A stretch of 6,279 bases of DNA from Cenarchaeum sp. (lineage in GTDB: Archaea > Thermoproteota > Nitrososphaeria > Nitrososphaerales > Nitrosopumilaceae). The notes below the pieces were generated by a model that worked only from the letters and a program-made list of their open reading frames with translations, was not told the origin of the DNA and made no database searches. The position numbers were made by a program, and so were the translations under genes. This document shows positions 1 to 5,076 of this stretch, in pieces. The stretch spans positions 1 to 6,279 of the forward strand of contig RKSK01000064.1 in assembly GCA_007570915.1 (NCBI GenBank), in the 5' to 3' direction. Each line of letters begins with the position of its first letter. Position 1 is the stretch's first letter.

Positions 1-37
1 GAGGCTCCTCGACGCCGTCCTCTCCACGGAGGACGGG

Positions 38-3000
38 GTGAAGTTCCTCCACCGCTACTATGAGGGCCCGTCGCCGAACAACATGGGCCGCGTGTTCTCG
101 GTCCACCCGACATACGTGAACATCCTGCCCGGCTGGCTTAACCTTGTGCGCAAGGCGGGCCTGCCGGCCAACTCGCGCGCCGTGTTTGGCGTGGCCACGT
201 ACATCGGCGACGGGGAGACGTTTTACCGCCCGCCCGAGAAAAACGGCGGCTATGTCGAGATCGCCGACCCCGCGGTGTTTGTCCGGTTCGACTCGGCGAG
301 GACCAGGACGGTGAGCCGCGAGATCATCGAGGAGCCGGGCAACCAGGCCGCCATAGCGTCGGCCGTGCTCGACTCGGTCCCCGCTGGCGAGGCCGACGCG
401 GACCCGGCGACGACAAAGACCGTCTCAAACGTCCTCTACGGCCTGCGCGACGGGCCCGGCTCGCTCACCCTGCCCACCGAGCAGTCCGCGTACGACGACC
501 TAGCCGACGCCGTCGTCTCCCGCGTGGTGCCAACCGATGCCCACAACAACTCGATAGGCAAGCGCATCCAGGACATCGACACCATAGTCTCCGGAGGCTT
601 TGTGCGCGACACCACCAACAGGGACCACTACAACGTCAGGGGCGCGTCCCCGACGCTCACGGCGACGGCGTCCGTGGACGCCTCGGCGATAGAGACGGCC
701 CTCTCCTCCACCACGGTGGGCACGTTCACGCCGGGCACGGTCCCGACCAGCCTGCGCGACGTCCTCGCGCTCCTCGCCAACATACGGCTAAGGCGCGACG
801 GGACAAGCACGCCCGCCGTGTACGACGTCGAGGCCACCGGGGGCGGCGCGTCCGCGGACGACATTCTCGCCGCCACGCCGCAGGCCGCGACGACCTCGCC
901 CGACAACAGCGGCACGCTCGGCCGCCTTATCGCCGACGGCATGGCGAAGGCAAAGAGGCTCTCGTTTGCCGCCAGCCCGGCGTCCGGCGAGGCCGACCTC
1001 AAGGTCACGCTTGACGGCGAGGGCGTGAGGCTCGTGGAGGAGGTGACCACGCACACAGAGCACACGTCTCCGCTCTACTTGTTTGCCATCAATGGAGTGA
1101 GCTACCGCGACCCCGCGACCCTCGCCGCGGCAACGCCCCCGGCGCAGCTGGACCTCTCGGGCGGCTCCCTGAACTCTATAGAGGCCGCCGACTCGCACGG
1201 CGGCGAGGTCTGGGCGCTGGGCGAAAACTTTTCGGGGTCAGCCCGCCTGCGCAGGTGGGACATCGCCACGGGCGCCGAGGTATCCGTCCCCGCCGCCGCC
1301 GAGGCGTGGGCGCACACACTGGGAAACACACTCACGGGGCTCGTGGTGACGGACGACTGGATCATTGTGAGGCGCCAGAGTGACATCGTCTGGTACAGCC
1401 GGCGGACAAACGCGCAGGACCCCTCGCGCACGATAGCGCTTGGCGGGCGCGGCAGCGCCACCGGCGGCCTCGGCAAGCACGGCGACACCATGTGGGAGGT
1501 CACCTCCTCCAACACTTCCGGTGACGTGGACATTGCCGTCGCGTACACCATATCCACGGGCGCGCGCGCCACTGCCATGGACATGAATGTTGGAGCAACC
1601 GACAAGAACGGGATAGCGGTCACCGCCACCCATGTCTATGTCATACACGGAAGCTCATTCAGCGTGCGCACCCGGGCGGCCCCGGCGACGGTCATCGCAT
1701 CGCATTTCACACCAAACCTGGAGGGCCTAGGCGCGCCGTCGGCATACCGGGAGTCCACGACCACGACCAGGACTGTCCCCTACAGACCCGCGTCACTCAG
1801 CGCCTCCTCGCTTCTGGACGCCGCGCTCCCCGCCGTCCCGGCGTCCGCGCCCACAAAGGTCGGAGGCGTCCTCGCCCTCCTCTCACGCGTGCGCATGGTG
1901 CAAAACCCGGCAAACACGTCGCAGTGGAGGATAGCCGCCGCCGCCGAGGACGTCTCAAAGACGGCGCTCTCGGCGTCGTCCTCCACCGGCAACGTGCGCA
2001 TGGACTTTAGCGACTTTGCGGCGCACCTCTCCATGCGCGACTCGGAGGGCAACCAGGCGCGCACCTGGATCGGCAGGGCCGTGCTCGAGACGGCGCTCAC
2101 GCCATCCCCCGACTGGGGCAGCGACACGTTTGGGCAACACATAAGGGGCATCACCACGCCCACGGTGCTCTCCGAGACGGACATACAGAACGCGCTGCGC
2201 GGGGCGACGCTCGGCACCTTTGACGCGTCCGCGGTGCCGACGACGATGGGCGACGTCCTCGCGCTGCTCGCCAGGATACGCCTCGTCGAGACGGGGTCGT
2301 CCACGGGCCTCTACAATGTGCGCGCCGACCCGCCCACGGTCACGGCCACGGCGACGGCGACGGTCTCGTCCTCGGCCATAGCGTCGGCGCTCAACGCCAC
2401 GGACCTCCCCTCCGTCCCTACGGGCACACCGACGACGCTCGGCGGCGTCCTCGCCATGCTCTCGCGCATGGGACTCGTCGAGGACAACGGCGTGTACGAC
2501 GTGCGGGCCACGCTCGCCAGCGAGACGGTCTCACCAGAGTCCGGCGAGGGCAGCGTGCTCAAGGCGATCAGGGACAAGACGGACGGCCTAAACTTTGACG
2601 GGACGGACGTCATGGCCACGCTCGGCACGGAGGAGGTCACCGTCTCCTCGAACTCCCGCGGCGCCATTGCCGACGACGTGCTCAACGAGGCCATCACGGG
2701 CCACACGAGCACGGGCACGTTTGGCGGGCTCCTCTCGGAGATCACCACGACGCTCACCACCATCTCCAACACGCTCACCACCATCTCCACCACGGTGGGC
2801 AACATTCCCGCCAACGTCTGGTCGAGGGCCGAGTCCATGATCACGTCGGGCATCGGCAGCAGGCTAAAGGCCCTGTCGGCGTCGGCCATAGCCAACGCGG
2901 TCAAGCGCGCCGTCCCCGACGCCGACGGCGACCCCGAAAACCCGGCGGGCTCGCTCCAGCGCAGGGTCGTCAAGGCGGCCGACGAGGCGACGCTGGCCCG

Positions 3001-3163
3001 GCAGGGTATAATAAACACCCTGGTCCGCGACGGGACCGCGAGCACCTTGACGCTAAGGGACGACGACGGCAACGCGATAGTGACGTGGGACCTCACGGAC
3101 ATTGACGGCAACCCCGCGGGCGCGGGCGTCGCCTACACGCGGACCAGGAGGGCGTCCGCATGA
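38..3163 (+). CDS. Large modular tail fibre / baseplate-like structural protein with repeats and a beta-propeller-like segment
   Basis: Probable virion tail-fibre or baseplate protein, likely involved in contact with the host surface (inference). The GTG start has GGAGG at 28-32, a 5-nt spacer, and forms GTGA with a TGA in another frame. However, this frame is also open to the left edge with coding-like codons, so the gene may begin upstream. Seen from the N-terminus: a globular start (residues ~1-90, with NNMGRVFSVHP); repeat-rich linkers; ~50-residue repeats at residues 216-266, 588-639, 712-764 and 777-824 sharing VLALLxRIRLV and YNVRA-like ends; a beta-propeller-like stretch at ~345-568 (RRWDIATGAEV, GDTMWEV, AYTISTGARA); GHTSTGTFG at 888-896 followed by a heptad coiled coil at ~901-921; and a small beta-rich end at ~1004-1041 (TLTLRDDDGNAIVTWDLT). 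Motifs such as the GHTSTGTFG box and STGAR propeller repeats are, from memory, typical of environmental phage fibre-like and NHL-like repeat proteins. It lacks obvious membrane segments. The stop overlaps the next start as ATGA. The family is not firmly identified. Confidence 0.72.
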   Translation: MKFLHRYYEGPSPNNMGRVFSVHPTYVNILPGWLNLVRKAGLPANSRAVFGVATYIGDGETFYRPPEKNGGYVEIADPAVFVRFDSARTRTVSREIIEEPGNQAAIASAVLDSVPAGEADADPATTKTVSNVLYGLRDGPGSLTLPTEQSAYDDLADAVVSRVVPTDAHNNSIGKRIQDIDTIVSGGFVRDTTNRDHYNVRGASPTLTATASVDASAIETALSSTTVGTFTPGTVPTSLRDVLALLANIRLRRDGTSTPAVYDVEATGGGASADDILAATPQAATTSPDNSGTLGRLIADGMAKAKRLSFAASPASGEADLKVTLDGEGVRLVEEVTTHTEHTSPLYLFAINGVSYRDPATLAAATPPAQLDLSGGSLNSIEAADSHGGEVWALGENFSGSARLRRWDIATGAEVSVPAAAEAWAHTLGNTLTGLVVTDDWIIVRRQSDIVWYSRRTNAQDPSRTIALGGRGSATGGLGKHGDTMWEVTSSNTSGDVDIAVAYTISTGARATAMDMNVGATDKNGIAVTATHVYVIHGSSFSVRTRAAPATVIASHFTPNLEGLGAPSAYRESTTTTRTVPYRPASLSASSLLDAALPAVPASAPTKVGGVLALLSRVRMVQNPANTSQWRIAAAAEDVSKTALSASSSTGNVRMDFSDFAAHLSMRDSEGNQARTWIGRAVLETALTPSPDWGSDTFGQHIRGITTPTVLSETDIQNALRGATLGTFDASAVPTTMGDVLALLARIRLVETGSSTGLYNVRADPPTVTATATATVSSSAIASALNATDLPSVPTGTPTTLGGVLAMLSRMGLVEDNGVYDVRATLASETVSPESGEGSVLKAIRDKTDGLNFDGTDVMATLGTEEVTVSSNSRGAIADDVLNEAITGHTSTGTFGGLLSEITTTLTTISNTLTTISTTVGNIPANVWSRAESMITSGIGSRLKALSASAIANAVKRAVPDADGDPENPAGSLQRRVVKAADEATLARQGIINTLVRDGTASTLTLRDDDGNAIVTWDLTDIDGNPAGAGVAYTRTRRASA
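683..2509 (+). repeat. Four diverged ~50-residue protein repeats within the fibre-like gene
   Basis: Four in-frame copies lie at 683-835, 1799-1954, 2171-2329 and 2366-2509. Each begins with a helix-like stretch (SAIETAL, SASSLLDAAL, TDIQNAL, SAIASAL). This runs through a Val/Pro-Thr spacer into a strongly conserved core (RDVLALLANIRL, GGVLALLSRVRM, GDVLALLARIRL, GGVLAMLSRMGL) and ends in a YDV/YNVRA strand in three copies (WRIAAA in the second). Copies 1 and 4 are each preceded by a similar linker (YNVRGASPTLTATA and YNVRADPPTVTATA), so the duplicated unit may be longer. Copies 1 and 2 are separated by the propeller-like insert. Such repeats suggest a periodic shaft or repeated trimerisation units; that role is inferred. 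Confidence 0.8.
1066..1740 (+). other. Beta-propeller-like domain coding segment
   Basis: This internal region of the fibre-like protein (residues ~345-568) has recurring beta-rich units with a Trp/Tyr-containing strand followed by a turn and TG or R-rich hairpin. Examples are EVWALGENF then LRRWDIATGAEV, DWIIVRRQSDIVWYSRR, GDTMWEVTSSN then AVAYTISTGARA, and IAVTATHVYVIHGSSFSVR. The pattern resembles NHL/PQQ-like propeller repeats, in particular the known TMWVAD...AYxLSTGAR type (from memory). About four or five blades can be counted, so a complete closed ring is not certain. It lies between repeat copies 1 and 2 and differs from them in composition, consistent with a receptor-binding insert. 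Function is inferred only. Confidence 0.55.
2750..2791 (+). repeat. 21-nt tandem repeat encoding coiled-coil heptads
   Basis: Two adjacent 21-nt units (2750-2770 and 2771-2791) differ only near their last bases and encode TLTTISN and TLTTIST. Twenty-one nucleotides is exactly one heptad, and Leu and Ile fall at a-d spacing, continuing from SEITT just before and into TVGNI after. This looks like a short trimeric coiled-coil stalk extended by in-register duplication. Confidence 0.75.
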
Positions 3164-3288
3164 TCGGGCCCGAGCTGCTCCCGCTCCTCGCCGCGCCGCT
3201 TTCCGCCTTCGCCTACTATTTTTTCGTGTGGGAGGAGGAGGTCGAGTGGCCCATGGGCGAGGTTCCCGAGGGCTGGAGGCCGTGGTGA
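3160..3288 (+). CDS. Small predicted membrane protein, 42 aa, unknown function
   Basis: The 42-residue ORF begins at an ATG forming ATGA with the fibre-like gene's stop. AGGAGGG lies about 7-8 nt upstream inside the preceding gene, a strong ribosome binding site, so translation is probably coupled. The N-terminal half (ELLPLLAAPLSAFAYYFFVW) is hydrophobic and long enough for one transmembrane helix. The C-terminal half is acidic and Trp/Pro-rich (EEEVEWPMGEVPEGWRPW). It ends in TGATG, where the next small ORF starts. I do not recognise a family. A single-span protein in a tail module could be a holin-like or accessory lysis factor, or a virion membrane anchor, but nothing in the sequence decides this. 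Start, ribosome site and overlaps support it as a real gene. Confidence 0.6.
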   Translation: MIGPELLPLLAAPLSAFAYYFFVWEEEVEWPMGEVPEGWRPW

Positions 3289-3410
3289 TGGAGCCGCTCC
3301 TTGTGGCCGGAATGCTCGTGCTCTTTCGGGCCGTCTCCGTGCGCGCGCGGGCGCCGTCGGCCGTCTCCGTGCGCGCGCCGGGCCCGAGCGCGGGGGTGAG
3401 GGTCTCCTGA
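3288..3410 (+). CDS. Small ORF, 40 aa, hydrophobic N-terminus and 10-residue repeat
   Basis: The ATG overlaps the previous stop as TGATG, and GGAGG at 3275-3279 lies 8 nt upstream. The 40-residue product has a short hydrophobic start (MEPLLVAGMLVLF), then a basic Arg/Ser/Val region built from a duplicated 10-residue unit (AVSVRARAPS, AVSVRAPGPS) and a degenerate third copy (AGVRVS). The duplication is almost exact in DNA. The hydrophobic stretch is only ~11 residues, marginal for a membrane span. Function is unknown and no family is recognised. The ribosome site and stop-start overlaps on both sides favour a translated gene, but the low-complexity sequence lowers confidence; it might act mainly as a coupling cistron for the next gene. 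Confidence 0.45.
   Translation: MEPLLVAGMLVLFRAVSVRARAPSAVSVRAPGPSAGVRVS
3329..3378 (+). repeat. 20-bp direct repeat at 30-bp spacing
   Basis: The 20-base sequence at 3329-3348 (GGCCGTCTCC followed by GTGCGCGCGC) recurs exactly at 3359-3378. The 30-bp period keeps the reading frame and produces the 10-residue repeat of the small ORF. It looks like a recent in-frame tandem duplication in GC-rich DNA. Confidence 0.85.
3395..3409 (+). promoter_or_regulatory. Ribosome binding site and candidate CTG start
   Basis: GGTGAGG (3395-3401) matches the archaeal anti-Shine-Dalgarno complement and lies 5 nt before CTG at 3407. The CTG forms CTGA with the stop TGA at 3408-3410, mirroring the ATGA junction at 3160. 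No ATG or TTG is available in this frame near the expected N-terminus. The next usable codon, GTG at 3437, has only a weak upstream purine stretch. Confidence 0.5.
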
Positions 3411-3724
3411 GCCTCTACGCGCACAAGGTCGGCGAGGTGGGCGTGCGCTTTGTCGCCCGGATAAAGGCCCCGTCGGCCACGGGCGTCCTCGAGGACGTCT
3501 CGCTCGACAACCACCGCAGGGTGGAGCTCGAGTTCCGCAAGCCGTACGGCGGGACCGTGGTGCAGGAGGCCGAAAAGGAGGACAACTCCAACGACATATA
3601 CTGGGTGAGCGGGGAGGGGTTTCTCGACGAGGTCGGCACGTGGAGGCTCTCGGCAAACGTCCTCTACAGCGACGGGACATACGTCAAGGGCGTCTCGGGC
3701 GACCTGTTCCAGGTGGTGGAGTGA
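3407..3724 (+). CDS. Small beta-sandwich tail-region protein (BppU/Ig-like N-terminal type), ~105 aa
   Basis: I chose CTG at 3407 as start because it has a GGTGAGG ribosome site and a CTGA stop-start overlap. It also gives the N-terminus xSLYAHKVGEVGVRF, which reads as part of the fold. A conservative start is GTG 3437 (95 residues). The protein is all-beta in appearance, with the order VEFRKPYGGTV-like strand (VELEFRKPYGGTVV), an acidic linker, DIYWVSGEGFLDEVGTWRL and a final VSGDLFQVVE strand. This matches, from memory, small phage proteins with a 'KPdGt ... gdLDepGtWrl ... F.V' pattern, seen as stand-alone tail proteins and at the N-terminus of BppU-type upper baseplate proteins. It probably docks to the tail or baseplate. 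The terminal TGA overlaps the next ATG by one base (TGATG). Assignment to a named family is tentative. Confidence 0.6.
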   Translation: MSLYAHKVGEVGVRFVARIKAPSATGVLEDVSLDNHRRVELEFRKPYGGTVVQEAEKEDNSNDIYWVSGEGFLDEVGTWRLSANVLYSDGTYVKGVSGDLFQVVE

Positions 3725-4239
3725 TGGCGACGGTGGCCCAGCTGGAGGCGAGGATGCTTGACGTGCTCAAGGCCGACACCGCCCTCGCGGCGCGCATGAA
3801 GGCCTCGGGGGGGACGTTCCGCCTCGGCTCGCTTCCCGGCAAGGCCGACACCGTCGGCTCGCTGCCCCTCGTCTACGTGGCCGCGGGCAGGACGTACATC
3901 GAGTCGCGCATGTCCCTGGGCGGGCCGCCCAGGCCGGGCGTCTCGCCCGCCGAGTCCGTGACGTACGTGATCGAGGTGGTCTGCGTGAGCCGGCCCGCGG
4001 GCACGCCGCGCAGGGCGCAGGAGTCGGCCTACGGGCTCGCCGACATGGCCATAGGCGCCCTCTCGCGCAACCTCGTCCTCCACGACGGGACTGGCGCCGA
4101 CCCCCTCGCGCACGACATACGCATGGCCACCACCGAGAGGGACGCCTCCCGCATGGGAACCGACCTGGAGGCCGTCACGGTCATGTGCCACGTCACCTCC
4201 GTGGTCGAGCACTCCGGGAGGCAAGTCCGCGCCCCTTAA
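3724..4239 (+). CDS. Probable tail terminator / tail completion protein
   Basis: The 171-residue product is the usual size for gpU-like or neck tail-completion proteins, which form a ring closing the tail tube and joining it to the head. The N-terminus (MATVAQLEARMLDVLKADTALAARM) is an amphipathic helix. It is followed by a strand with SLPLVYVAAGR, a beta strand ESVTYVIEVVCVSRP, a helix RAQESAYGLADMAIGALSRN, and late strands ending in LEAVTVMCHVTSVVEHS. This helix-strand order, with the central 'YVIEVVCV' and closing 'VTVMCHVTSVV' strands, fits the tail-terminator fold. The ATG overlaps the preceding stop and has AGGTGGTGGAG just upstream. It lies immediately before the putative tube gene, the usual neighbour of a terminator. 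The stop TAA sits in the loop of a GC hairpin. Identification by pattern only. Confidence 0.55.
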   Translation: MATVAQLEARMLDVLKADTALAARMKASGGTFRLGSLPGKADTVGSLPLVYVAAGRTYIESRMSLGGPPRPGVSPAESVTYVIEVVCVSRPAGTPRRAQESAYGLADMAIGALSRNLVLHDGTGADPLAHDIRMATTERDASRMGTDLEAVTVMCHVTSVVEHSGRQVRAP

Positions 4240-4248
4240 ATGGCGCGG
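4227..4248 (+). other. Perfect inverted repeat 1 (hairpin over the TAA stop)
   Basis: CCGCGCC (4227-4233) pairs perfectly with GGCGCGG (4242-4248), leaving an 8-nt loop CCTTAAAT that contains the terminator gene's stop codon and the first two bases of an ATG at 4240. The stem is all G-C. There is no U-tract after it, so a simple intrinsic terminator is unlikely. Confidence 0.6.
4236..4241 (+). promoter_or_regulatory. Candidate archaeal TATA-like box for the tube gene
   Basis: TTAAAT is a conspicuous AT-only hexamer in this GC-rich junction. Its centre is about 25-26 nt before ATG 4264, the spacing of an archaeal TATA box to a transcription start. A leaderless mRNA beginning at that ATG would fit the lack of a clear ribosome site there. 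There is no purine/A-rich BRE upstream, which weakens the call. Confidence 0.35.
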
Positions 4249-4263
4249 GCGCCCCGGGGGCGC
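4249..4263 (+). other. Perfect inverted repeat 2, directly before the tube-gene start
   Basis: GCGCCCC (4249-4255) is the reverse complement of GGGGCGC (4257-4263), with G 4256 at the centre. In RNA it would fold as a 5-bp stem with a 5-nt loop. It abuts repeat 1 with no gap and ends one base before the ATG at 4264. Possible roles are an mRNA-stability or processing element, a translation-control element, or part of a promoter. Confidence 0.5.
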
Positions 4264-5073
4264 ATGGCCACGGTGCCCGCCAGCTATGCCGACCTCGTCA
4301 CCGCCAAGCGCGTGCAGGTGTACACGAACACGTCGGCGGTCTCGACCGCCGACGCCTTCAACCCGGCGGCCGCGATACCCGCCGTCTCGTCCGCCGACGC
4401 GGACGCCGACGAGCTCATATCGGTGACGGACATATCCTTCGCGTACGACCCGCCCGAGACGCGCACCAACATCGGGAGGGACAGGATATACACGCACGGC
4501 GCGCCGGACATACTGTTCCCCATACTCTGCGAGGGCAACAGCGACATGGTCCAGTTTTTCTACGACCGCGTGCAGGAGGACGCCACGACGCTCGAGATAC
4601 CCGTGTTCGTGTGGGTGTTCCGCATAACCAACGCGCTCGGCGAGCAGATGGACGTGAGGTTTCGCGGCAAGGTCACCTCGTTCAGGGTAGAAAAGTCGCG
4701 CGGCGAGCAGAGCGAGTACATGCGCGTCTCGGCCTCGATACGCGCCATAGACCGCGTGCCGGCCGTGGACATGCTCGGCGCCCCCATGCTCGAGCTGGCC
4801 TTTGTGGACGAGGACCGCGAGACGCTCACGCTCAGGTTCAGCGAGGCGATAAACCCCACGACGATCCGCGCGTCGGACATCACGCTCTCCCCGTCGCGCG
4901 CCCTCTCCACCGACGCCGAGGACTTCGTGGTGAGGGGGAGGACGGTGACGGCCAAGTTCTCCTCCGCCATAGCCGCGGGCACGTACACGGTCACGGTTGC
5001 CTCGACCGTGGAGGACACGTCAGGCAACCCGATGGGCACGACCAGATCGCGCACGTTCACTGTGGAGGCGTAG
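4264..5073 (+). CDS. Probable major tail (tube) protein with C-terminal Ig-like domain
   Basis: Predicted 269-residue building block of the tail tube. Residues ~1-170 carry tube-protein-like features: an N-terminal Ala/Asp-rich stretch, an extended middle (TDISFAYDPPETRTNIG), then strands IPVFVWVFRI and FRGKVTSFRVEKS and a final strand EYMRVSASIRAID, as in lambda gpV-like tube proteins. Residues ~175-269 form a Big_5-type bacterial Ig-like domain, shown by LTLRFSEAINPTTI, VVRGRTVTAKFSSAI, AGTYTVTVASTVEDTSGN and a closing SRTFTVEA strand. Such domains decorate tail tubes and are thought to bind surfaces or polysaccharides. ATG 4264 is preferred because the protein start MATVPASYADLV is natural. 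An in-frame ATG at 4240 follows the previous TAA directly but would add an Arg/Pro-rich start (MARAPRGR) and lie within the hairpin. The next gene begins 3 nt after its stop. Confidence 0.6.
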   Translation: MATVPASYADLVTAKRVQVYTNTSAVSTADAFNPAAAIPAVSSADADADELISVTDISFAYDPPETRTNIGRDRIYTHGAPDILFPILCEGNSDMVQFFYDRVQEDATTLEIPVFVWVFRITNALGEQMDVRFRGKVTSFRVEKSRGEQSEYMRVSASIRAIDRVPAVDMLGAPMLELAFVDEDRETLTLRFSEAINPTTIRASDITLSPSRALSTDAEDFVVRGRTVTAKFSSAIAAGTYTVTVASTVEDTSGNPMGTTRSRTFTVEA

Positions 5074-5076
5074 GCA

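Noticed and set aside
2595..2840. 81-residue + strand frame within the fibre-like gene
   Set aside because: Ser/Arg/Pro low-complexity reading of the Thr-rich coiled-coil region in another frame, with no ribosome site.
3329..3378. CRISPR-like or att-site repeat
   Set aside because: Only two copies with a 10-bp gap, in frame within an ORF and encoding a peptide repeat; no spacers, integrase or tRNA nearby.
3102..3410. 102-residue + strand frame starting inside the fibre-like gene
   Set aside because: Its first part is a Pro/Arg-rich shadow of the fibre-like gene and the first micro-gene. Only the end from ATG 3288, with its own ribosome site and overlap, is supported.
4227..4263. Intrinsic terminator between the terminator and tube genes
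   Set aside because: The stems are strong, but no T-tract follows either hairpin and the next gene starts one base after the second stem, so a regulatory or processing role is more likely than termination.
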